Notes under the pieces: generated by a model
What the model was told of the DNA's origin: nothing
Database searches by the model: none
The model's input: the letters and a program-made list of their open reading frames with translations, nothing else
Made by a program: the position numbers and the translations under genes
Assembly: GCA_017421885.1 (NCBI GenBank)
Contig: JAFOHJ010000127.1
Span: 1-5,563, forward strand
Source: Clostridia bacterium
GTDB taxonomy: Bacteria > Bacillota_A > Clostridia > Oscillospirales > Butyricicoccaceae
Direction: 5' to 3'
DNA length: 5,563 nucleotides
In this document: positions 1 to 5,563 of the stretch, in pieces
How the letters are laid out: each line of letters begins with the position of its first letter
Position numbering within the stretch: the stretch's first letter is position 1

Positions 1-1
1 C

Positions 2-958
2 ATCTTCATGCTCGGCGTTTATCAGCTGGGCATTTTCGGCGATTCTTCTTTCCTGAGCCGTGAGTTTCGCCTGCCCCTTGATGCAGGCCGCTTTACATCG
101 GGCCCAATTGCCGCGCTTATCATGGGTTTCACCTTCAGCTTCGGCTGGACTCCCTGCGTAGGCCCCGCCCTGACATCAGCGCTCCTTATGGCTTCGTCGT
201 CATCGAGCAGGCTCCATGGCCTTGTTCTCGTCGGAGTCTATACCATCGGCTTTACCCTTCCCTTTATGATCGCGGCTCTTTTCGCCGAAAAGCTCATGGA
301 TGTCTTCTCGCGCAAGGGCAATATAATGAAATATGCTCAGAAGATCGGCGGCCTACTGCTCATTATAATGGGTGTTCTTATGTTCTCGGGCTACTTCGCC
401 TCTCCCTCGGCCTCCGGCGAACTGCCTCAGCAGCAGGAGCAGCCTTCGCAGCCTTCAGCAGATACAGATGCCCCTCAGAACAGCGAACCCGAAGATGGCT
501 CTGAAGATGAGCCTATCCCGGCTCCCGAGTTCACCATGACCGACCGCGAAGGCAACCCCGTGTCGCTGGCCGATTTCAGAGGCAAGACGGTGTTTCTCAA
601 CTTCTGGGCAACATGGTGCCATCCCTGTGTTTCAGAAATGCCCCATATCCAGCAGCTTTATGAAGAATACGGATATAACGAAGAGGAAGTTGCCGTCATC
701 GGTGTCGCCCATCCCGATTACTACAACGAAACTTCGCAGGAAGAGATCGAGAAGTTCCTCGACAACAACAATTTCACCTATCCCGTTTATTTTGACACCG
801 ATGCCGACTCGATCGGCATATACGGCGTTGGTTCCTTCCCCACCACCTTTATGATCGATGCCGAAGGCAATGTATTCGGATATATCACCGGCTCGCTGTC
901 GTACGACATGATGGTAAGCATCGTCGAACAGACCATTTCGGGAGAAAGGACGGAATGA
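2..958 (+). CDS. CcdA-thioredoxin (TlpA/ResA-like) fusion, 5' end outside window
   Basis: This is a membrane thiol-disulfide transporter fused to an extracytoplasmic thioredoxin-like reductase. CcdA-type proteins carry electrons from cytoplasmic thioredoxin across the membrane, and the TlpA/ResA-like domain passes them to outer targets. The frame is open from base 2, so the ATG at 8 is probably internal. Numbering from that Met, residues about 34-61, 70-93 and 112-130 are membrane segments. The motif GWTPCVGP (Cys50) is the conserved second CcdA cysteine; the first lies upstream of the window. Residues 132-174 form a Pro/Gln/Glu/Ser-rich acidic linker. The thioredoxin fold covers about 175-310, with the WCHPC active site (Cys204, Cys207) and the cis-proline in GSFPTT (Pro278). 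The stop TGA (956-958) is one base before the next ATG, so the gene is likely co-transcribed with the kinase and regulator. The physiological target is not visible; methionine sulfoxide reductase or cytochrome c maturation are family-based possibilities only. Confidence 0.9.
   Translation: MFMLGVYQLGIFGDSSFLSREFRLPLDAGRFTSGPIAALIMGFTFSFGWTPCVGPALTSALLMASSSSSRLHGLVLVGVYTIGFTLPFMIAALFAEKLMDVFSRKGNIMKYAQKIGGLLLIIMGVLMFSGYFASPSASGELPQQQEQPSQPSADTDAPQNSEPEDGSEDEPIPAPEFTMTDREGNPVSLADFRGKTVFLNFWATWCHPCVSEMPHIQQLYEEYGYNEEEVAVIGVAHPDYYNETSQEEIEKFLDNNNFTYPVYFDTDADSIGIYGVGSFPTTFMIDAEGNVFGYITGSLSYDMMVSIVEQTISGERTE
945..950 (+). promoter_or_regulatory. Ribosome binding site for the kinase N-terminus
   Basis: AAAGGA lies 9 bases before the ATG at 960, inside the last codons of the thioredoxin fusion. 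It supports 960 as the true kinase start rather than the GTG at 1112, which has only a weak AAGG upstream. This is direct evidence that the short frame at 960-1175 was meant to be the beginning of the kinase. Confidence 0.7.
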
Positions 959-959
959 T

Positions 960-1175
960 ATGAAGATCAAAACAAGAATACTTCTGTCCAGTACCCTGAC
1001 CGTTCTGTTTTCGCTGCTTGCTCTGCTGCTGATCGGCACATCGGTCATCGGCACATGGAGCCTTGGCCTTTTTAACGGCGAACGCGGACCCAGACCAAGG
1101 CCGAAAAGCTGGTGGAAAACCTTCCTTCCGACACTACCGACTTTTCCGAGCTGGGAAGCAGACTCGAAGAGCTAG
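960..1175 (+). CDS. Sensor histidine kinase, N-terminal fragment (frame broken)
   Basis: This is the first part of the kinase encoded further on at 1112-2341. It starts with a basic MKIKTR followed by a hydrophobic stretch (residues about 7-32), a typical first membrane anchor of a sensor kinase. After roughly residue 41 the frame becomes implausible: it reads RGPRPRPKSWW and uses codons such as cca and agg that the neighbours avoid, then stops at 1175. From about 1088 the -1 frame reads TQTKAEKLVENLPSD, which is ordinary protein that continues into the rest of the kinase. Only about 40 residues of this frame are therefore genuine. The start is supported by a ribosome site and by the one-base spacing from the upstream stop. 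As written, the product would be a short, useless membrane peptide. Confidence 0.6.
   Translation: MKIKTRILLSSTLTVLFSLLALLLIGTSVIGTWSLGLFNGERGPRPRPKSWWKTFLPTLPTFPSWEADSKS
1076..1111 (+). other. Interval holding the kinase frameshift
   Basis: The start frame (960) and the kinase frame (1112-2341) differ by -1. The -1 frame has a stop, TAA, at 1073-1075, so the switch must lie after it. Codon choice points to about 1080-1090. One missing base there restores a single frame, for example an extra G in the GG at 1086-1087, giving NGERGTQTK. I see no X_XXY_YYZ slippery heptamer in the starting frame here, so programmed frameshifting is unlikely. A point deletion or a sequencing/assembly error is the simpler reading. 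Confidence 0.75.
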
Positions 1176-2341
1176 GATATAATCTTTATGTTTTTATACC
1201 CACCACCGACGAGACACTCTATGGAGGCGAAGGCATAAGCGTCCTTGTTGATATTCTGGAGTCGCAGAAACTGGGCTCGGGCAAAACCTACTATATCGGC
1301 AAAAGTACACTTATCACACGCAGAATATCCGAAAAGATCGTTCTTGCGGTCAACTATTCAGGTGCAGAACGCAGCGGTTTACGCGACCTGCTGCTGGCCT
1401 TTCTCATCGTCGGCGGCATAGCCATTGCCGTAATCATCTCGGTTGGATATATCTTCACCAACAACCTTGCCAAGCACATTTCAAGGCCGCTCTCAGCCCT
1501 GGTCACCGGTGCCGGACGCATCGAGCTGGGCGATTTGTCGCAGCCTATAAATTATTCGGGTTCAGATGAATTGAAAATTGTGTGCGATACCTTCGACCGA
1601 ATGCAGAACCACCTCAAAAATGAACGCGACAAGAATGCCGCCTATGAAAAGGCAAGAACCGACCTTGTTTCGGGCATTTCTCACGACCTCAGAACTCCTC
1701 TTACCTCGGTCAAAGGATATATCAAAGGTATTCAGGACGGCATCGCCAACACACCCGAAAAGCAGCAGCGATATCTCCAGACAGCCTATACCAAAGCCAA
1801 TGAGATGGATATGCTGCTTCAGAAGCTGTTCTTCTTTTCCAAGCTTGAGACCGGCAACCTGCCCCTCAATAAGCAGAAGATCAACATAGGAAACTTTATC
1901 AAGAACTATGCCGACCATATTGCACTCGACCCCCGAATGCAGAACATCGTCGTTTCAGCAAATGCCGATGAAGACAAGCTCGAGGCTTCGGTAGACCCTG
2001 ACTCGATGATGCGACTTTTCAGCAATCTGACCGAGAATGCCATCAAGTATTCCGAGGCCGAAAATCTTCATATAAGCATCAGTGTCGAAAGGATCGACGA
2101 CGACATCGTTATCACCTTCTTTGACAACGGAAAGGGTGTCCCGGAAGAAAAGCTGCCCCTTCTGTTTGACCAGTTCTGGCGCGGTGACAGCTCGAGAAAC
2201 CAGGATGGTCACAGCAGTGGCCTCGGCCTTTATATCGTAAAATACATCGTAGATACACACGGCGGCCGCATAACCGCCCACAATAGTGGTGGACTCTGCT
2301 TTACCATCATGCTGCCTGCCCTTAAGGAGGATTCGATATGA
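1112..2341 (+). CDS. Membrane sensor histidine kinase (main part; N-terminus in another frame)
   Basis: This is a two-component sensor kinase that autophosphorylates on histidine and should pass phosphate to the regulator encoded next. Numbering from the GTG at 1112: residues 1-88 are the rest of an extracytoplasmic sensor region, about 92-116 the second membrane helix, about 117-170 a HAMP linker, and about 178-245 the HisKA dimerisation domain with SHDLRTP (phospho-His191). The HATPase domain follows, with N box NLTENAIKYS (Asn309), G1 box DNGKG (338-342), F box LFDQFWRG and G2 box SSGLGLYIV (368-376). All catalytic motifs are intact. The proper start is ATG 960, giving about 460 residues when the frameshift is repaired. 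From GTG 1112 alone it would lack the first membrane helix. The stop overlaps the regulator start as ATGA. The visible sensor region has no cysteine, and its ligand is unknown. It resembles VanS/BaeS-type kinases in layout. Confidence 0.88.
   Translation: MENLPSDTTDFSELGSRLEELGYNLYVFIPTTDETLYGGEGISVLVDILESQKLGSGKTYYIGKSTLITRRISEKIVLAVNYSGAERSGLRDLLLAFLIVGGIAIAVIISVGYIFTNNLAKHISRPLSALVTGAGRIELGDLSQPINYSGSDELKIVCDTFDRMQNHLKNERDKNAAYEKARTDLVSGISHDLRTPLTSVKGYIKGIQDGIANTPEKQQRYLQTAYTKANEMDMLLQKLFFFSKLETGNLPLNKQKINIGNFIKNYADHIALDPRMQNIVVSANADEDKLEASVDPDSMMRLFSNLTENAIKYSEAENLHISISVERIDDDIVITFFDNGKGVPEEKLPLLFDQFWRGDSSRNQDGHSSGLGLYIVKYIVDTHGGRITAHNSGGLCFTIMLPALKEDSI
2324..2330 (+). promoter_or_regulatory. 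Ribosome binding site for the response regulator
   Basis: AAGGAGG is a full Shine-Dalgarno match, 7 bases before the ATG at 2338. It lies within the last codons of the kinase. Together with the ATGA stop/start overlap it indicates translational coupling, with the regulator likely made more strongly than the kinase and still translatable if the kinase is broken. Confidence 0.8.
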
Positions 2342-3030
2342 AAAAAATACTCATTGCCGAAGATGACCGCGAGATAGCCAAGCTCGAACGCGACTATCTT
2401 GAAATGAATGATATGGTCTGCGATATCGCATATGACGGCAAAAGCGCCCTTGAGAAGGGCCTTAACGGCCAGCATGATCTTATTCTTCTGGATGTCATGC
2501 TTCCCGGCATAAGCGGATATGATATCTGTCGCGAGCTTCGTCAGGTAATAGACATTCCCATATTGATGGTAACCGCAAAGGGCGAATCGACCGACAAGAT
2601 CCTCGGCCTCGGCCTCGGCGCCGACGACTATATCCCCAAGCCCTTTGATCCCGCCGAACTGGTGGCACGTGTCAAGGCGCATCTTAACCGCTACGAGCGA
2701 CTGACCTCACCTGCTTCTTCCAGCGACGAGATCCATGTGGGTTCGCTGACCATCTATCCCAAGAGCTGGAAGGTCAGCAAAAACGGGACCGAGCTCAAGC
2801 TTCCCAACCGCGAGTTCGAGATCCTTCTTTTCCTCGCACGCAATCCCAACAAGGTCTTCTCGCGCGAGCAGCTGTTCGAGCGCATCTGGGGAATCGGATA
2901 TATCAGCGACAGCGCCACAGTCACCGTTCACATAGGCCGCATACGTGAAAAGATCGAGGACGACCCCCAGTCTCCCAAGATCATCGAGACAGTCTGGGGC
3001 GCCGGTTATCGCCTCAATATGCCCAAATAA
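2338..3030 (+). CDS. OmpR/PhoB-family response regulator
   Basis: This is a DNA-binding transcription factor switched by phosphorylation from its partner kinase, and a complete 230-residue protein of usual family length. The receiver domain (1-120) has the acidic pocket Glu8/Asp9/Asp10, phospho-acceptor Asp52 in LLDVMLPG, Thr79 in VTA and Lys101 in KPF. The winged-helix effector domain (about 130-228) has the typical NREFEILLFLARNP, TVTVHIGRIREKIE and GAGYRLN segments. It is the last gene of the operon, overlaps the kinase stop, and is followed directly by a terminator. Its targets cannot be read from the sequence; autoregulation of this operon is a common pattern but not shown here. An odd detail is LGLGLGADDY at 89-98, encoded by three tandem ctcggc hexamers, where relatives usually have a charged residue (LELGADDY-like). 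Confidence 0.95.
   Translation: MKKILIAEDDREIAKLERDYLEMNDMVCDIAYDGKSALEKGLNGQHDLILLDVMLPGISGYDICRELRQVIDIPILMVTAKGESTDKILGLGLGADDYIPKPFDPAELVARVKAHLNRYERLTSPASSSDEIHVGSLTIYPKSWKVSKNGTELKLPNREFEILLFLARNPNKVFSREQLFERIWGIGYISDSATVTVHIGRIREKIEDDPQSPKIIETVWGAGYRLNMPK
2602..2619 (+). repeat. Three tandem ctcggc hexamers inside the response regulator
   Basis: The hexamer ctcggc occurs three times in direct succession and encodes the Leu-Gly run before GADDY. It keeps the reading frame. It may be a slippage expansion or substitution site, or simply chance with preferred Leu and Gly codons. Confidence 0.6.
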
Positions 3031-3034
3031 AGAA

Positions 3035-3063
3035 AAACCTCTCACCTATTTGGTGAGAGGTTT
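3035..3063. terminator. Bidirectional intrinsic terminator between the regulator gene and mrp
   Basis: A perfect 12-bp stem, AAACCTCTCACC (3035-3046) with GGTGAGAGGTTT (3052-3063), encloses the 5-base loop TATTT. On the plus strand it is followed by a T-rich run. On the minus strand the A run at 3033-3037 supplies the T tract. It sits 4 bases after the regulator stop and 10 bases beyond the mrp stop, so it should end both convergent transcripts. Confidence 0.92.
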
Positions 3064-3073
3064 AATTTTGCAA

Positions 3074-3910
3074 TTACAGCTTTTCGATAATATCCATGAT
3101 GGGATACAGCTCTGTGCAGTCGAGCTCATCGGCCTTACCTGCATCGATGAGAGAAGCCACATTGGGATCGATGGGCATACGCGCTGTGTTGGCGATACCC
3201 ATGAGGTTAGCTGTTTCATCAACATGGCTCTTGCCGAATACGGCGATCTCCTTGCCGCAGTCGGGGCATCTGATAAAGCTCATGTTCTCGACCAGGCCCA
3301 GAACGGGGATATCCATCAGCTTGGCCATATTGACAGCCTTCTCGACGATCATCGATACCAGCTCCTGAGGTGTTGTAACGATGATGATGCCATCTACGGG
3401 GATCGACTGGAAAACAGTCAGAGCAACATCGCCGGTTCCGGGAGGCATATCGATGAACATATAGTCAACATCCTGCCACATGACATCCTGCCAGAACTGC
3501 TTTACAACGCCGCCGATAACGGGGCCGCGCCATACAACGGGCGAAGTGGGATCATCCAGCAGCAGGTTTACCGACATTGTCTTGATGCCGCCTTCCGAAA
3601 CAACGGGAAGGATCTTGCCCTCCTTATTGCCCATGGCTCTCTCACGGTCAAGGCCGAATGCCTTGGGGATGGAAGGGCCTGTGATATCCGAGTCGAGGAT
3701 AGCAACTTCGTTGCCTCTGTGTCTTGCAATGGCAGCCAGAGCCGATGTTACAAGGCTCTTACCTACGCCGCCCTTGCCGGAAACAACGCCGATGACCTTT
3801 TTGATATGAGAAGTTTCATGGGGTTTTACCAGCATTTCTTCCTTTGTCATTCTTCTATCAGCGCAATCGCTGTGGCAATTTGCGCAATCGTGATTGCAGT
3901 TTTCGCTCAT
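3074..3910 (-). CDS. mrp: Mrp/Nbp35-family P-loop ATPase, iron-sulfur cluster carrier
   Basis: This is a cytoplasmic MinD-like ATPase thought to bind an iron-sulfur cluster at a dimer interface and deliver it to target proteins. The 278 residues contain, in order: an N-terminal cysteine cluster C5-x3-C9-x2-C12-x3-C16; the deviant Walker A GKGGVGKS (45-52) with its signature lysine; the switch segment DSDITGPS (73-80); the Walker B-like FIDMPPGTGD (152-161); and the cluster-binding CPDC (Cys215, Cys218). The start at 3910 is chosen because it keeps the N-terminal cysteines and an in-frame TGA sits just upstream (3920-3922). The ribosome site GGAG (3924-3927) is rather far away at 13 bases. An internal Met26 has a closer AAGGA, but starting there would remove the cluster. 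The gene stands alone, with its own consensus promoter and a shared terminator. Confidence 0.95.
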   Translation of the reverse strand: MSENCNHDCANCHSDCADRRMTKEEMLVKPHETSHIKKVIGVVSGKGGVGKSLVTSALAAIARHRGNEVAILDSDITGPSIPKAFGLDRERAMGNKEGKILPVVSEGGIKTMSVNLLLDDPTSPVVWRGPVIGGVVKQFWQDVMWQDVDYMFIDMPPGTGDVALTVFQSIPVDGIIIVTTPQELVSMIVEKAVNMAKLMDIPVLGLVENMSFIRCPDCGKEIAVFGKSHVDETANLMGIANTARMPIDPNVASLIDAGKADELDCTELYPIMDIIEKL

Positions 3911-3959
3911 TTGCTTATTTCATCTCCGATTTCTTATTTGGAGTTTTCTCCTATCGATA

Positions 3960-3987
3960 ATTATAGCTTGTTTGCCATCTTTGTCAA
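3960..3987 (-). promoter_or_regulatory. Consensus vegetative promoter for mrp
   Basis: Read on the minus strand, TTGACA (3987-3982) and TATAAT (3965-3960) match both sigma-70/sigma-A hexamers exactly, with a 16-base spacer. Transcription should begin near 3952, giving a leader of about 40 bases. A small GGAG-AAAA-CTCC dyad (3940-3951) lies at the start of that leader. Strong constitutive expression of mrp is inferred. Confidence 0.85.
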
Positions 3988-4029
3988 GTTAGGGGGGCCC
4001 TGCGGCATCGCATTTTGTCCAAATATATC

Positions 4030-4058
4030 TTGCTATCGCGGCAAAAGGCTGTTACAAT
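4030..4058 (+). promoter_or_regulatory. Probable promoter for mscL
   Basis: TTGCTA (4030-4035) and TACAAT (4053-4058) are separated by 17 bases, a good sigma-A-type match on the plus strand. Transcription would start near 4065, leaving a leader of about 40 AT-rich bases before mscL. The promoter is back-to-back with that of mrp, with 42 bases between the two -35 boxes. Confidence 0.7.
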
Positions 4059-4103
4059 TATTTTATCTTTAAAACAATTTTATTCTGAACAGGAGAGAAA
4101 ATT

Positions 4104-4517
4104 ATGTGGTCCGAGTTTAAAAAGTTTGCATTCAAGGGCAATGTCATCGATATGGCAGTCGGTGTTATCATCGGCGGCGCTTTCGGTAAGATCGTCACAT
4201 CGCTGGTAAACGATCTCATCATGCCCATCATCGGTATTCTGGTAGGCAAGGTCAACTTCACCGATCTTAAAATCGTTCTCAGCGAGGCCGAGATGAACGC
4301 CGCAGGCGAGATCGTCAAGGCTGAGTCGGCTATCACCTACGGCAACTTCCTTCAGACAGTTGTAGACTTCCTGCTGATCGCAATTTCCATCTTCGTCTTC
4401 GTCAGGATCATGAACAAGACAAAGAAGAAGGAAGAACCCGCACCCGAACCTCCCAAGGGTCCCACAACAGAAGAGCTTCTCGCCGAGATCCGCGACCTTC
4501 TGGCTGAAAAGAAATAA
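4104..4517 (+). CDS. mscL: Large-conductance mechanosensitive channel MscL
   Basis: This is a homopentameric inner-membrane channel that opens under membrane tension and releases solutes during hypo-osmotic shock. The 137 residues match the usual family length. The amphipathic N-terminal helix ([13 protein letters not shown]) is followed by the highly conserved pore helix [18 protein letters not shown] (TM1, about 14-45), an outer loop (about 46-76), TM2 (about 77-103, [19 protein letters not shown]), a basic KTKKK stretch, a Pro/Glu linker and the C-terminal helix [16 protein letters not shown]. The ribosome site AGGAG (4091-4095) is 8 bases before the ATG. It is a single-gene unit with its own promoter and terminator. 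The neighbouring convergent operon encodes a KdpDE-like system, which also responds to potassium and turgor, so local clustering of osmotic functions is plausible though they are not co-transcribed. Confidence 0.97.
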   Translation: MWSEFKKFAFKGNVIDMAVGVIIGGAFGKIVTSLVNDLIMPIIGILVGKVNFTDLKIVLSEAEMNAAGEIVKAESAITYGNFLQTVVDFLLIAISIFVFVRIMNKTKKKEEPAPEPPKGPTTEELLAEIRDLLAEKK

Positions 4518-4528
4518 AACAGCATTAA

Positions 4529-4557
4529 AAAGCACCTGACTTTGTGTCAGGTGCTTT
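4529..4557. terminator. Bidirectional intrinsic terminator between mscL and kdpE
   Basis: A perfect 12-bp stem, AAAGCACCTGAC (4529-4540) with GTCAGGTGCTTT (4546-4557), has the 5-base loop TTTGT. The plus strand continues with TTTAGTTTATT. On the minus strand the A run at 4527-4531 gives a T tract. It lies 12 bases after the mscL stop and 7 bases beyond the regulator stop (4564), serving both convergent transcripts. Confidence 0.92.
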
Positions 4558-4563
4558 AGTTTA

Positions 4564-5268
4564 TTAATCTTCTTCCATCATACGGTATCCCACACCGACC
4601 TCAGTGATAATATATTTGGGGTCGGCAGGATTATCCTCGATCTTTCGCCTGATATTTGCCATGTTGACTCGTAAGATCTGGTTGTCAGCCTTGGCATACG
4701 GGCCCCAGATCTCCTTGATCAGATATTCATAGGTCATTACTCTGCCGGCATATTTACTTAGAAGAGCAACGATCTTATACTCGTTCTGAGTCAAATGGAT
4801 CTCTTCGCCATTTACCATTACCCGGCGCTTGTCGAAATCTATGGCAAGATCGCCTGTTCTGAAGATGCCGATTGTCTGCATGGATGTATCTCTGCGGCTG
4901 TGCCAGTGGCGCAGAACATTTCTTATCCTTGCCTGAAGCTCATTCGTGCCGAAGGGTTTTGTGATATAGTCGTCGGCACCGGCATCCAGTGCTTCGACCT
5001 TGTCGTCTTCCGTACCTCTTGCCGAAACGACAATGATGGGCATAAGCGACCATTCTCTGATGCTGCTGATTATCTTCATGCCATCCATGTCGGGCAGGCC
5101 AAGGTCCAGAAGAACTACATCAGGACGGTAGGATGTTGTCATAACAAGGCCCTGCTGGCCGTCTTTTGCAGTTATGACCTTATAGCCGGCGCCGCTCAGC
5201 GCTGTAGTCATAAAATTTCTGATATTTACCTCATCTTCAATTATAAGAACACAAATTTTACTACTCAT
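4564..5268 (-). CDS. kdpE: KdpE-like response regulator
   Basis: This is an OmpR-family transcription regulator of the KdpDE system, which in known bacteria controls high-affinity potassium uptake. The 234-residue protein is complete. The receiver domain has Glu11/Asp12, phospho-acceptor Asp55 in LLDLGLPDMDG, Ser82 in VSAR and Lys104 in KPFG. The stretches VEALDAGADDYITKPFGTNELQARIR and REWS are close to known KdpE proteins. The winged-helix domain (about 135-231) includes IHLTQNEYKIVALL, IWGPYAKADNQILRV and ITEVGVGYRM. The start at 5268 has GAGG (5275-5278) 6 bases upstream and overlaps the sensor kinase stop by 8 bases, so the two are translationally coupled. The target transporter is not in the window; in clostridia it may be Kdp or a Trk/Ktr system. 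Paralogue naming is less certain than the family. Confidence 0.9.
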   Translation of the reverse strand: MSSKICVLIIEDEVNIRNFMTTALSGAGYKVITAKDGQQGLVMTTSYRPDVVLLDLGLPDMDGMKIISSIREWSLMPIIVVSARGTEDDKVEALDAGADDYITKPFGTNELQARIRNVLRHWHSRRDTSMQTIGIFRTGDLAIDFDKRRVMVNGEEIHLTQNEYKIVALLSKYAGRVMTYEYLIKEIWGPYAKADNQILRVNMANIRRKIEDNPADPKYIITEVGVGYRMMEED

Positions 5269-5563
5269 AATCTACCTCTATCATTGGCAGTGTGAACATG
5301 AAAATCGCTCCGCCCTCGGGACGGTTGCCGGCGAACACCCTACCGTTATGTGCTTTAATGATGGTGCGGCAAACCGAAAGTCCGATGCCCATTCCGCGGT
5401 GGCTGTCGCCTTCTTCTCCGGTCATCTTGCTGCCATGGGTAAACAATGTTTTTTCAGTCTCTTTTGAAATACCTATGCCCCGGTCAAGGACCTGAAATGC
5501 CGCTTCTCTGTCCATCCGCTCTACCTTCAGGATTATTTCTTCATTATCGCCCGAATGACGCAC
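5261..5563 (-). CDS. kdpD: KdpD-like sensor histidine kinase, C-terminal end only
   Basis: This is the final 100 codons of a sensor kinase that runs out of the window at the right edge. Only the ATP-binding (HATPase) domain is present. RHS at the edge is the end of an N box, followed by the G1 box DRGIG (27-31), an F-box region LFTHGSKM, the G2 box RGMGIGLSVCRTII (56-69) and the ending NRPEGGAIFMFTLP. That ending is close to the C-terminus of known KdpD proteins (NRPEGGA-F--TLP). The first visible codon, GTG at the edge, is not a real start. The stop TAG (5261-5263) lies within the start of kdpE, an 8-base overlap typical of kdpDE. Whether the missing N-terminus carries the KdpD/Usp domains or is a shortened sensor cannot be seen. 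Confidence 0.88.
   Translation of the reverse strand: MRHSGDNEEIILKVERMDREAAFQVLDRGIGISKETEKTLFTHGSKMTGEEGDSHRGMGIGLSVCRTIIKAHNGRVFAGNRPEGGAIFMFTLPMIEVDYE

Noticed and set aside
8..10. ATG at 8 as the true start of the CcdA-thioredoxin gene
   Set aside because: The frame is open to the window edge, and the expected first membrane helices and first conserved cysteine of CcdA are missing, so the gene must start further upstream.
1112..1114. GTG at 1112 as a genuine kinase start
   Set aside because: There is only a weak AAGG upstream, and it would remove the first membrane helix and part of the sensor, whereas ATG 960 has a good ribosome site and operon spacing.
1076..1120. Programmed -1 ribosomal frameshifting joining the two kinase frames
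   Set aside because: No X_XXY_YYZ heptamer is present in the starting frame; the short A runs at 1104-1107 and 1116-1119 are not in a favourable phase, and I found no clear downstream stimulatory hairpin. Kinases of this type are not known to use recoding.
3940..3951. GGAG-AAAA-CTCC dyad in the mrp leader as a riboswitch or attenuator
   Set aside because: The stem is only 4 bp and there is no competing terminator structure; it is too small to claim regulation.
2945..4072. A 375-codon open frame on the plus strand across mrp
   Set aside because: It starts inside the regulator gene, lacks a ribosome site, runs through the terminator hairpin and is antisense to the clearly coding mrp gene; it arises from the codon bias of mrp.
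4080..4535. A 151-codon open frame on the minus strand opposite mscL
   Set aside because: It is antisense to an unmistakable MscL; the protein has no recognisable motif and the start lies in the terminator region.
4795..5295. A 166-codon open frame on the plus strand opposite kdpE
   Set aside because: It is the mirror of the KdpE-like coding sequence, with no ribosome site or family features.

Overview
The window looks like chromosomal DNA from a Gram-positive anaerobe, probably a clostridial (Bacillota) gut-type bacterium of moderate GC. This is inferred from several things: strong AGGAG-type ribosome sites, promoters close to the sigma-A consensus, a CcdA-thioredoxin fusion, a Mrp ATPase with an N-terminal cysteine cluster, and VanS/BaeS-like and KdpDE-like two-component genes. 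No rRNA or other marker fixes the genus. There are no tRNAs, CRISPR arrays, insertion sequences or phage genes, and nothing suggests recent transfer.

Left part (1-3030, plus strand) is one tightly packed operon that enters from outside the window. It holds the C-terminal part of a membrane CcdA domain fused to an extracytoplasmic TlpA/ResA-type thioredoxin domain, then a membrane sensor histidine kinase, then an OmpR/PhoB-type response regulator. The stop codon of one gene overlaps or nearly touches the start of the next, and each start has a good ribosome site. The kinase reading frame is broken: residues 1 to about 40 lie in one frame and everything after about position 1088 lies in the -1 frame. 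This is either a real one-base loss or a sequence error. The unit ends in a bidirectional hairpin terminator at 3035-3063.

Middle part (3074-4517) is a divergent pair. On the minus strand is mrp, a P-loop ATPase of the Mrp/Nbp35 iron-sulfur carrier family. On the plus strand is mscL, the large-conductance mechanosensitive channel. Each has its own promoter in the 193-base gap between them. The mrp promoter matches both hexamers of the vegetative consensus perfectly. A second hairpin terminator (4529-4557) separates mscL from the next convergent operon.

Right part (4564-5563, minus strand) is the end of a kdpD-kdpE-like operon: the last 100 codons of the sensor kinase, overlapping the complete KdpE-like response regulator by 8 bases. 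The matching transporter genes are not in the window.

Two functional themes appear. One is extracytoplasmic thiol or redox traffic (CcdA-TlpA) placed under or beside a dedicated signalling pair. The other is turgor and potassium (MscL next to KdpDE). All gene families here are known. The most notable points are the split kinase and the physical coupling of a CcdA-thioredoxin fusion to a two-component system.
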